64,000 nucleotides of DNA. Origin: JBKQVT01 sp963727245 (GTDB taxonomy: Bacteria; Planctomycetota; Planctomycetia; Pirellulales; Thermoguttaceae). Position 1 is the first letter of the stretch; every line of letters begins with the position of its first letter. Where the stretch lies: NCBI GenBank assembly GCA_963727245.1, contig CAVSFO010000012.1, positions 246,651-310,650 of the forward strand, written 5' to 3'. The position numbers and the translations under genes were made by a program. Below are positions 1 to 8,045 of this stretch, piece after piece. The notes below the pieces were generated by a model that saw only the letters and a program-made list of their open reading frames with translations, was not told the DNA's origin and did no database searches.

Positions 1-969
1 TGGCTCGGCCGGCGCCTGGGCGTTCGGCGGCGAGAAGACTGGCGTGCGGTCCGCAGGGCCGATTTCCTCAGCAACTCTGGGGACAGCCTGATCGCAATCT
101 ACCGATCTCACTTCAACGTCCTTAGCTTCGCCTGGCCGACGGTCGATTGGAACCGCGGCCGGAAGGGACGGCGCGCCGTTCCGCCCGGACCGGCGCCGGT
201 GCGCGGCCGGTCGGGGAAATGGCGGCGGGAGCGCTTGACCATCGCCCAGATTCTCCGTTGGGCGGATGCCCACCGTCGCCGCACGGGCCAGTGGCCCCGC
301 GGGAAAGACACGACGTCGCCGGACGGCTCGGCGACGGGTACCTGGTGCGTCGTCGACTACGCGTTGTACTATGGACGGCGCGGCCTTCCCGGCGGCTCTT
401 CGCTGGCCCGGCTGTTGGCCGCAAAGCGGGGCAAACGCAACAACCGCGCGCGGGAGCCACTCTCGATCGAGCAGATCCTTGCCTGGGCCGACGGGCATCT
501 GCAACGGACCGGTAACTGGCCGAACGTGCGGTCGGGCCGCGTTGCCGACGACGTTGACGAGACGTGGTTGGACATCAACAGGGCCTTGGAACATGGCTAC
601 CGCGGCCTTCCCGGGGGCAGCTCAATTTCGCGGCTTCTCTTCGCGGCGCACGGCAGGAAGCCGGGGCAACAGAAACGCCCGCTTTCGATCGGACAGGTTC
701 TTGCCTGGGCGGACGAACATCGCAAGCGAACCGGCCGGTGGCCCAGCTCCTGCTCGGGCCGCGTGGCTCCCGGCGTCGACGAGACCTGGGGAAGGATAGA
801 ATCCGCCATGTATTACGGGCACCGCGGCCTTCCCAAGGGCGGTTCGCTGGCAAGGCTTCTTGCCCAACGGCGCGGCAAGAAACCGCGTCTGATGCGAGGC
901 GATCCCAAGGACCTCCCGCGCGGCCGTCATCGAGGAAGAAAGAGGGCAAGTACGCGGAGAGAGAAATGA
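1..969 (+). CDS. WADAH-repeat protein of unknown function, 5' end cut by window edge
   Basis: The reading frame is open from base 1, so the gene begins left of the window; an internal GTG at 199 would be only a minimal start. Three tandem units of about 75 residues follow (about 232-450, 460-670 and 682-890). Each has the pattern L-[ST]-I-x-Q-[IV]-L-x-WADxH..RTGxWP, then a TW...G-RGLP-x-G-x-S-[LI]-x-RLL block and a basic linker. The part before the repeats contains DWRAVRRADF and ends in a V-D-W motif, which resembles a short domain I associate with the same proteins. These repeats are frequent in planctomycetes and have no known function to me. The basic linkers and modular repetition would suit nucleic-acid binding, loosely like homing-endonuclease-associated repeats; that is inference. 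The stop is at 967-969. Confidence 0.7.
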   Translation, partial: WLGRRLGVRRREDWRAVRRADFLSNSGDSLIAIYRSHFNVLSFAWPTVDWNRGRKGRRAVPPGPAPVRGRSGKWRRERLTIAQILRWADAHRRRTGQWPRGKDTTSPDGSATGTWCVVDYALYYGRRGLPGGSSLARLLAAKRGKRNNRAREPLSIEQILAWADGHLQRTGNWPNVRSGRVADDVDETWLDINRALEHGYRGLPGGSSISRLLFAAHGRKPGQQKRPLSIGQVLAWADEHRKRTGRWPSSCSGRVAPGVDETWGRIESAMYYGHRGLPKGGSLARLLAQRRGKKPRLMRGDPKDLPRGRHRGRKRASTRREK

Positions 970-1324
970 GTGGACCGGCGCGCTCACCGCAGATGAGGCA
1001 AGCCCCGGTATTGTCGCCAGAATTCCGCGGTCGTGCGGTGCATCAGAGGTCTCCCGGCGTACCGCTTTTCTTTGCCTCAAGGGCCTCGGCCGCCAGGAAC
1101 GGTGCGACGCCCGCGGCCCCGCCCGCCCAATCTCACCGCACACAGCGTGTGCGGCGTACTACGCTGGCAACTGAAGGCTTCAAACCGGCCTCGCCGTCTG
1201 CAAATGCCGGGGCTGCGCCCCTGGAATGCCCACGCGCTCAACCTTACGTGCCTTGCCGAAACCGGACCCGTCCTCCAACAAAGGCGGAAGGCGGCCCACG
1301 GAAGGGGGAAGGAGACGGGCGGAA

Positions 1325-1455
1325 GCCACGGAGGAAGCACAGATTTGACACGGATACGACGGCCAAACACGGAAGGAATGAAAGTCATGAGCCAAACAAG
1401 AGAACAAATTGCCTCTTGTCCGTGTTTCATCCGTGTTCGATCTGTGGCCGCCCCC
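1325..1455. repeat. Imperfect inverted repeat of CACGGA-type arms
   Basis: The left arm (about 1338-1372, beginning CACAGATTTGACACGGAT) and the right arm (about 1415-1448), once reverse-complemented (CACAGATCGAACACGGAT), share nearly the same sequence and enclose about 45 bases. It could fold into a long cruciform or RNA hairpin. It lies in the 620-base stretch between the first gene and the convergent sugar kinase, where I see no gene. Confidence 0.6.
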
Positions 1456-1473
1456 GGCCCCCGGCCCCTGAGC

Positions 1474-1580
1474 GCCGGCCGCAACGTTATCCGGTGGCTC
1501 ACGCCACCGGCTCGCCGCACCCCTGGCCCCCGGCCGCCGGCCGCAACGTTATCCGGTGGCTCACGCCACCGGCTCGCCGC
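1474..1580. repeat. Two tandem copies of a REP-type hairpin
   Basis: A unit of about 45 bases occurs twice with a 62-base period. Each copy holds a perfect stem CCGGTGGC-TCAC-GCCACCGG (1491-1510 and 1553-1572) preceded by AACGTTAT and followed by CTCGCCGC. The same architecture (TTAT, GC-rich 8-bp stem, 4-base loop) recurs at 14501-14520 and 39843-39862 with different stem sequences. Lying just after the stop codons of convergent genes, it may also work as a terminator. Confidence 0.75.
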
Positions 1581-1588
1581 GGCTTCGC

Positions 1589-2672
1589 TCACCGCTGCAC
1601 GCGGGCGGAGCCGCCGTTGGCCAACGCCTCGACCTCGGAGAGCTTCGCCATGCTCACGTCGCCCGGATAGGTCGTCAGCAGCGCGCCGTGCGCCCAGCCC
1701 AGCCGCAGCGATTCCTCGGGCCCGCGACCGGCCAGCAGGCCGTAGATCAAACCGGCGGCGAAGCCGTCGCCGCCGCCGATGCGGCAGAGCACGTCGAGGT
1801 GCATGACGGGCGTGGCGTACTGGCGGCCGGCGTGCCACATCACGGCCGCCCAGTCGTGGCGATTGGCCGCCTGCACCTCGCGGAGCGTGGTGGCCACCGT
1901 CTTGACGTTCGGATACTGCCGGACCACTTGCCCCATCAGCTCGAAGAAGGCGGCCGGATCGAGTTTCGACTTGGCGTGCACGTCCGGCCCGGAGAGTCCC
2001 AGGCCCTTTTGCAGGTCTTCTTCGTTGCCGAACAGCACGTCGACGCGGCCGGCAATGCGGCGGATGACCTGCTGGGCTTGGGCGTCGCCGCCGCGGGCGG
2101 CCCAGAGTTTGGCGCGATAGTTGAGATCGAAGGACGTGACGGCGCCGGCGGCCTGCGCGGCTTCGATGGCTTCCAGGACCAGTTCGGAAGTGGTCTCGGA
2201 CAAAGCGGCGAAGATGCCGCCGGTGTGGAACCAGCGCACGCCGCGGCCGAAGATGGCGGGCCAGTCGAAGTCGCCGGGACGGAGCATCGCGGCCGCCTCG
2301 TTGGCACGGTTATAGAAGACCACGGGCGGACGCACGCCCTGGCCGCGATCGCTGTAGACGGTGGCGATATTGGGCCCGCGGACGCCGTCGTGCTCGAACC
2401 GCTTGCAGAATGGCGTCACGCCGGCTTCGCGCAGCCGGCTTTCGACCAGCTCGCCCATGGCATAGTCGACCATGGCCGTGGCGATGCCGGTGCGAAGTCC
2501 GAAGCAGTCGGAGAGGTTGGCGGCGACGTTGTATTCGCCGCCGGAGACGTGGACCTCGACGCGTGCGTGCCTTGCGGAAGGGGACGACGCCGGGATCGAG
2601 CCGGTGTACCAGGGCGCCGAGGGCCAGGAAGTCCAACTCATGCGGCCCGGTCTTGAGGGTCAAACCGTTCAT
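1589..2672 (-). CDS. PfkB-family sugar kinase (2-keto-3-deoxygluconate kinase-like), frameshifted
   Basis: Predicted ATP-dependent carbohydrate kinase of the ribokinase/PfkB superfamily, phosphorylating a sugar or sugar acid in the cytoplasm. The main frame shows the GGEYNVAANL substrate-side motif and the C-terminal anion-hole/catalytic signature GGGDGFAAG. The overall form resembles KDG kinases. The N-terminus lies in another frame: ATG at 2670-2672 gives MNGLTLKTGPHELDFLALG..., and similarity then jumps frame near 2575, so one base has been gained or lost there. Joined length is about 360 residues, typical for the family. The exact substrate is not determined by sequence. No partner gene of the pathway is adjacent. 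Confidence 0.8.
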
Positions 2673-2960
2673 GTTTGCACTCCCCTCTCCCTTTTGGGAG
2701 AGGGGCCGGAGGTGAAGGCGTTGGGGAAGCGCAAGCAAAGTGAGGGCTCTCTCGACCAACCACCGCCCTCACCCTGACCCTCTCCCGGCGGGAGAGGGGA
2801 CATTGAATCCGCGAGTTGAAAAAGTCAACGAGGGCAGTATCCGTCGGGAAGGGGCCGCAGTCAAGAGCCGCGGCGGTTTCTTATTGACATTGCCGGGCGG
2901 TTCGTCAAGAATGCGGTCTGAGGTGGAGGAATTCCCGCAGAACTGCCAGGATCGCCAGGA
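2673..2960. repeat. Intergenic CCCTCTCCC/GGGAGAGGG palindromes
   Basis: Between the divergent kinase and UroD-like genes lie hairpins such as CCCCTCTCCCTTTTGGGAGAGGGG (about 2683-2706, interrupted stem) and a related CCCTCACCC...CCCTCTCCC arm about 80 bases later, followed by GCGGGAGAGGGG. The same family occurs at about 44260-44395. No gene is visible here. Confidence 0.55.
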
Positions 2961-2968
2961 TTGCCACT

Positions 2969-4040
2969 GTGAAGACGCGTGCTCAGCTTGACGAGGCCAT
3001 TGACCGCTTTCGCCGCTGCTTCTGGGAGAAGCAGCCGGGCTTGCGGCCGCCGGTGGCGGTCGTGGACGCCAACGTGTACTTGCCGATCACGTATCTCCGC
3101 CGGCTGCTGGCGGGCGCGAGGTCAGGCCGCAAGAGGTCACGGCCGATCTGGCGCGGACCGAGTACGAGGCGTGTTTCGCCCGTCCCTTGGTGACCGGCGA
3201 CGACGGTCTGCCGTTTTCGGCCGCCTGGCGGGCCATTCCCTGGTTGGAAGCCTGGTGCGGCTGTCCGGTGCGTCATAGCAACGGGGAGGTGGCGCCGGAG
3301 CGTTTCGTGGCGTCGGCGGCGGAGTTGGGCGGCCTGCCGCTGCCGCTGCGGCCCGAGTGGTTCGAGTGTCTGCAAACGCAGACGGCGCGGCTGGCGGCGA
3401 CGTTGCCGGAGGATTGCTGGCTGAGCCCGACGATTTTGCGGGGGCCTTCCGACGTGCTGGGAGCGATGCGCGGCCTGAGCGAGTTCTTCTGCGACGTTTG
3501 CGATTGGCCGCAAGAGGTGGGCCGGGCGGCGGCCCGGGTCAACGAACTGCTGATTCGCGCCCTGAAGGCGCATTTCGCGGCGGTGCCGCCCAAGCTGGGC
3601 GGTTACTCGCACATCTTCGGTTACTGGGCGCCGGGGCCGACCGTGGTCATCCAGGAGGATGCCATGGGCATGTGCGCGCGCGGGTCTACCGGGAACTCTT
3701 CCAGGAGCTGACCGCGGCGGTGGTGCGGGAGATTGGTTCGCACGTGCTCTTTCACTTGCATTCGACCGGCTGCCGCCACTGGCGGCACGTGCTGGAGGTC
3801 GAGGGGCTGGCGGGCTTGGAATTGACCCTGGAATCGAAGGGCCCGTCGGCGGCCGATCTGCTGCCGCTGATGCGGGAGACCCTGGAGCGCTCGCGGCTGA
3901 TTCTCTTTGTGGACCACGGACTGGAGCAACTGGGTCCCTTGCTGGGGAAACTGCCCCGCGAGGGCTTGTTCCTGGTCATTCCCGACCGCTACTTGCGATC
4001 GGACGACGAGTACCGGCAATTCATCGCAGCCCATTGGTGA
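2969..4040 (+). CDS. Uroporphyrinogen decarboxylase-like (UroD superfamily) protein, frameshifted
   Basis: Reconstructed from three frames: GTG start at 2969 (MKTRAQLDEAIDRFRRCFWE), a shift near 3125, the middle part up to about 3690 (including GYWAPGPTVVIQEDAMGM), another shift, then a tail to the TGA at 4040 (HLHSTGCRHWRHV...LILFVDH). Joined length is about 355 residues. Composition and the late HLHS and D-H motifs resemble the UroD/corrinoid-methyltransferase TIM-barrel superfamily, where many members are methyltransferase or decarboxylase homologues of unknown substrate. True haem-pathway HemE is unlikely because the canonical N-terminal motifs are not seen. Both breaks look like single-base indels. 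Confidence 0.55.
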
Positions 4041-4069
4041 GGAAACAGCTTGCCGCGGAGGCGCGTGTG

Positions 4070-5393
4070 GTGTCAGACGAGAACCAAGGTCCGCCCGTGC
4101 GAAGGCCGAGAAGATCCCCGCTGCCGCTGGCGATCTGCATCTTCCTGCTGATCGCCGTGGCGGCGGTCTTCGGCCAGACGCTTCAGTACGAGTTCATCGG
4201 CAACTTCGATGACAATGACTACGTGACGGAAAACCCGCACGTCGCCGCCGGCCTCACCGCCGGGGGAGTGGCCTGGGCCTTCACCTCGCTCGACGCCGCC
4301 AACTGGCATCCGCTGACCTGGCTGTCGCACATGCTCGACTGCCAGCTCTACGGGCTGTGGCCCGGCGGCCATCACCTCAGCAGCGTGCTTTTGCACGCCG
4401 CCACGGCGATCCTCCTTTTCCTGCTGCTGCGGCGCATGACCGGCGCTGTGGCCAAGCGGCGCTGGCGGCGGCGGTCTTTGCCGTCCATCCGCTGCGGGTG
4501 GAATCCGTGGCCTGGATCGCCGAACGCAAGGACGTGCTGAGCGGACTGTTCTTCATGCTGACCGTCTGGGCCTACGTCGCCTATGCCGGCCGGCCCTTCT
4601 CCTGGCTGCGTTACGCCCTGGTGGTGCTCCTGTACGCCCTGGGACTGATGGCCAAGCCGATGCTGGTGACGCTGCCGCTGCTGCTGTTGCTGTTGGACTA
4701 CTGGCCGTTGGGCCGGTTTACTGCCGCGGAGAGCGGCCCGCCCGGCGCCCGGCGCGCCCCGGCGGCGCGGCGCCTGGGATGGTTGCTCTTGGAGAAGCTG
4801 CCGTTGCTGGTGATGGCGGCGGCCTCGTGCGTCGTCACCTTGATCGCGCAGCGCGGGGCCATGATGGAGTTGCCCTTGACCTTTCGGGCGAAAAACGCCG
4901 TGGTGAGCCTGGCGGCCTACTTGGGAAAATTCTTCTATCCCACCGGACTGACCCACCGTTACCGGTATCCCGACAGTTGGCCCGTCCGGGACGTGGCCCT
5001 GGCGGCCGCGGTGCTGCTGCTGATCACCGCCGGGGCGATTCTCTGGAGGCGCAGGTGTCCCTACCTGCTTGTCGGCTGGCTCTGGTACCTGGGGATGTTG
5101 GTGCCGGTGCTCGGGTTGGTGCAGGTGGGATCGCAACCGATGGCCGACCGCTACACGTACCTGCCGATGATCGGAGTGACGATTGCCCTGGTCTGGTTAT
5201 TGGCATCGCTGGCCAAGGCTTGGCGATGGGGCGGGGTGGTCTTGGGCCTTGCCGTGCGCTGACGGTCGCGGTGCTGATGGGTTGCGCCTGGCAGCAGACC
5301 TCGTATTGGCGCAACTGCGAAACGCTGGACAACCGCGCCCTCGATTGCTCTCCGAGCGACACGCTGGGAAACCGGGGAGAAGGCTTTTATTGA
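4070..5393 (+). CDS. TMTC-like polytopic membrane protein, frameshifted and lacking its TPR tail
   Basis: GTG start at 4070 preceded by GGAG. A first membrane helix (about residues 20-40) is followed by the family hallmark FDDNDYVTENPHV and a NWHPLTWLSHMLDC loop. After a frame break near 4450 come FAVHPLRVESVAWIAERKD and LMAKPMLVTLPL, motifs of the planctomycete TMTC/O-mannosyltransferase-like family with about ten helices. A second break near 5262 leads to WRNCETLDNRALDCSP and then a stop. Relatives continue from this point into several TPR repeats. These are absent here, so the gene seems truncated at the C-terminus as well as indel-broken. The family is thought to handle lipid-linked sugars at the membrane; the specific reaction is unknown. 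Confidence 0.7.
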
Positions 5394-5488
5394 TCGGCGG
5401 CGAAAGCAACGGCAACGGCCCCGGCCAGCAACATCGAGTGCGAGGAGATGCCCCGAAGGCTGGGGCGATGGGCCATGGCCTGCTGTTC

Positions 5489-5953
5489 CTACTTCCTGCT
5501 CAGGATCGCCTCGAGTTCGTCGAGCAGCGCCTCCTGCCCCGCCTTGATTTTCTTTTTCGCGGCGGGCAAATCGAAGAACTCGGCACGGTCGATCTCGGGA
5601 AACTCCGCTTGGCGGCCTGATCGCGGCGGCCACTCGATCGTGAAGGTATTGCTCTTGAGGACGGCCGTGTCGCAGTCGCCTGCAAAGGCCCAAGCGTACA
5701 CGACCTTGCCGCCTTTCTGTTGAATGGGCCGGAGCGGGACCAGCGGCCCGATCGGTTTCAAGCCCGTCTCCTCGGCAAACTCCCGTTGGGCGGCGACGAG
5801 CAGGTCTTCATCCTTCTCGGGCTCGCCCTTGGGGATCGACCACGAACCTTCGTCCTTGTTCTGAAAGAAGGGACCGCCGGGATGGGCCAGGAGGACTTGG
5901 ACGGCCCCATCCTTGATGCGATACATCAGCAGACCGGCACTGATTCTGGGCAC
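5489..5953 (-). CDS. Nudix hydrolase
   Basis: Small Nudix-fold phosphohydrolase of 154 residues, predicted to cleave a nucleoside-diphosphate-linked substrate with a divalent metal. The Nudix box is complete: G43-x5-E49-x7-R57-E58-F59-x-E61-E62-x-G64-L65. The preceding WSIPKGEPEKDED and following VYAWAFAGD fit bis(5'-nucleosyl)-tetraphosphatase-like members. I chose the GTG at 5951-5953 because AGGAG (complement of 5963-5967) lies nine bases upstream; an earlier in-frame GTG at 6010 has no such site. It converges on the truncated TMTC-like gene. Confidence 0.85.
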   Translation of the reverse strand: MPRISAGLLMYRIKDGAVQVLLAHPGGPFFQNKDEGSWSIPKGEPEKDEDLLVAAQREFAEETGLKPIGPLVPLRPIQQKGGKVVYAWAFAGDCDTAVLKSNTFTIEWPPRSGRQAEFPEIDRAEFFDLPAAKKKIKAGQEALLDELEAILSRK

Positions 5954-6029
5954 GCTGGCGAACTCCTGCGGAGGTTCTCTAGAGCCTGATATCCTACCAA
6001 AGGCGGGCACCAGTGGGAAATAGCCCGGG

Positions 6030-6175
6030 GTAACCGTTCACGGGGACTGTCCCGATTTTCGCGGCGAAGCCGGCGAAAATGGGACTGTCCCCTTGGCCGA
6101 AAGGGACAGGCATATTTTTTCGGCCCTCGGTGAGGGCCAAAAAAATGAGCCAGTCCCCGGCCTGTGAACGGTTAC
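6030..6175. mobile_element. MITE-like element with perfect 12-bp terminal inverted repeats
   Basis: GTAACCGTTCAC (6030-6041) and GTGAACGGTTAC (6164-6175) are perfect inverted ends of a 146-base, non-coding segment. Inside are nested palindromes: GGGGACTGTCCCGATTTTCG...CGAAAATGGGACTGTCCCC, and a FC-rich stem around GGCCCTCGGTGAGGGCC. The end motif also occurs alone at 38256-38267 and 50758-50769, and the inner GGGGACAGTCCC palindrome at 19515-19558 and 52065-52144. No transposase is present, so mobilisation would have to be in trans. Confidence 0.75.
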
Positions 6176-6312
6176 AGCCCGGTCACACAACCGCAGTGCG
6201 GAAGGCGAGAATACGGTCTGGACCGAGTCTTGCGTCGAGCCTCGCAGCCATTACACTGGAAGGGGTATGGAGTGGGGGAACCATGATGCCAGCAGAACAC
6301 GAAGGATGAGCA

Positions 6313-7938
6313 ATGGCAAAAAGACCGCCGCAGAAGAAGACTCTCGATCTTACCCTGCCGATCTACCAACTCAAGATCGGCCTCGAGGACACCAGTCCGC
6401 CGATCTGGCGGCGGGTGCAGACGGGCGACTGTAGCCTGGACGAGTTGCACGACATCATCCAGATCGCGATGGGCTGGGACGACATGCACATGTACGCCTT
6501 CGTGATCAAGGGCGAAGAGTACGGCGATCCCAGGCGTGGTGGCGACGTTGAATACGATGCTCGCGTGGTTCGACTCCGCGAGCTTGTGGACAACGGGCAC
6601 ACCCGCTTCCGCTATGATTATGATTTTGGGGACGATTGGCGGCATCGCATCGAGGTCGAAAAGACATTGCCCGCCGAGGAAGGGGCCCGCTATCCTCGCT
6701 GCGTGGCGGGGGCGCGTGCCTGCCCGCCCGAGGACTCCGGCGGCCCCTACGGCTACCCTTACTTCCTCGACAAAATCGAAGACCCGAAGCACGAGGAACA
6801 CGAGGAGGCCCTGGAATGGATGGACGGCGAGTTTGATCCCGAGCGGTTCGACCTGGAGGAAGTGAACAAGGGCCTGCGTTATCTCCGCCGCTGGCTGGGG
6901 AAACGACCAGGAAAGAACCTCCCCCGAGCGGCCTTTGCAAAAGGCGACCTGGTGCGTGTGAAGCCCGGAATTGCCCACGATCAGTACCCCGATATTCCTC
7001 TGGGCGGCTGGGTAGGGAAGATCAAGCGGATTGGGTGGCTGACGCCCATCGCTTACGCCGTTCATTGGACCAAGCCCACGCTCGATCAGGCCCACGTTGT
7101 CTACTTCAAGCGCTGCCAGCGGGACGAGGAGAAGCCGCACCGATATTGGCTGGAGGAAGATCAGTTGGAGCCGGCGACTGAGGAAACGCCGCTGGGGATG
7201 GAGCAGCCGGCCAGCATCGTCGCCCGCCCGCTCTCGATGGAGGAGCCCGACGACCGCATCAGGATGATTTTCGGACTGACGACGGATGATGCGCTACCCA
7301 AGGCCGGCGAAGCAACGCAGCGGCATTTCGTCGAGTATTTGCAGGCCCAGCTATCTTTTCCCTTCAAGGCCGACTATTGGCCCACGTCCGATCTCGGCCC
7401 GAGCAACGGCGGCAAGGTCACGGTGCTGGGCTTTTCCGATCCGGCCCTGGATCGAAAGGCAGGCATCGTCTGCCAGGCCCGCAAGGGGAAGCACGAAGTC
7501 CAAGTCCCTTTGGCGGGCCTTCAATTGAGCCGGAACGATCCGAACCTCCAGCACGTCGCCGATTACACCCATTGGCTATGGGAGATTCAGGATTACGAAG
7601 ATGAAGATGAAACGGAAGAGTCTTCGCAATTACCCATCGGCACCATCGCCTATTACGGCCCTGACGACAAGATCACGACGAAAATCGCGGCAGGCGTCAT
7701 CACGGACGAGGGAGCCAGGCCAATCATCAAACGGTGGGTAGCGACCGACGTGAAGACGAACCCGAAGGTTTCGAGGGAAATCGACAGGTTTTTCAAGAAG
7801 TTCGGCGTCAAGCAGGTGGTGACGAGTGCAGGGAACATGGGCTGCCCGCATGAAGAAGGCAAGGATTTCCCCGAGGGCGGCGACTGTCCGTTCTGCCCGT
7901 GGTGGAAGGGCAAGCAAGGGAGCGGGGCCAAGGAGTAG
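6313..7938 (+). CDS. Plasmid pRiA4b ORF-3 family protein with C-terminal extension
   Basis: The N-terminal 180 residues match the pRiA4b ORF-3/IS1096 TnpR-like family (PF07929): YQLKIGLEDTSPPIWRRVQ, then LHDIIQIAMGWDDMHMYAF, then YDYDFGDDWRHRIEVEK and the FLDKIEDPKHEEHEEALEW segment. Relatives accompany transposons and plasmids but no activity has been proven. The remaining 360 residues add a KOW/SH3-like segment (GDLVRVKPGIAHDQYP...WVGKIKRIGW), a central acidic part, and a C-terminal GTIAYYGPDDKITTKI module ending in CPHEEGKDFPEGGDCPFCPWW, whose three or four cysteines/histidine could bind metal. It is an intact 541-residue frame and seems to be transcribed alone. Confidence 0.75.
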   Translation: MAKRPPQKKTLDLTLPIYQLKIGLEDTSPPIWRRVQTGDCSLDELHDIIQIAMGWDDMHMYAFVIKGEEYGDPRRGGDVEYDARVVRLRELVDNGHTRFRYDYDFGDDWRHRIEVEKTLPAEEGARYPRCVAGARACPPEDSGGPYGYPYFLDKIEDPKHEEHEEALEWMDGEFDPERFDLEEVNKGLRYLRRWLGKRPGKNLPRAAFAKGDLVRVKPGIAHDQYPDIPLGGWVGKIKRIGWLTPIAYAVHWTKPTLDQAHVVYFKRCQRDEEKPHRYWLEEDQLEPATEETPLGMEQPASIVARPLSMEEPDDRIRMIFGLTTDDALPKAGEATQRHFVEYLQAQLSFPFKADYWPTSDLGPSNGGKVTVLGFSDPALDRKAGIVCQARKGKHEVQVPLAGLQLSRNDPNLQHVADYTHWLWEIQDYEDEDETEESSQLPIGTIAYYGPDDKITTKIAAGVITDEGARPIIKRWVATDVKTNPKVSREIDRFFKKFGVKQVVTSAGNMGCPHEEGKDFPEGGDCPFCPWWKGKQGSGAKE

Positions 7939-7979
7939 TTTCCCTTCCGTGTAATCGCCCTGACTTCCGTGGAATCTCT

Positions 7980-8008
7980 TTGACTTTAGGGCAAAAATCG
8001 ATTACAAT
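7980..8008 (+). promoter_or_regulatory. Sigma-70-like promoter for the S53 giant gene
   Basis: TTGACT (7980-7985), a 17-base spacer and TACAAT (8003-8008) lie 38 bases before the ATG at 8046. The match to the housekeeping consensus and the position are both good. Confidence 0.6.
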
Positions 8009-8045
8009 ACCCCTCTAGACGGGCATGTAGGGAGGGTATGCGCGC

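Noticed and set aside
564..1670. 368-codon plus-strand frame
   Set aside because: It overlaps the repeat-bearing WADAH frame and then runs through inverted and REP repeats; no protein similarity is visible.
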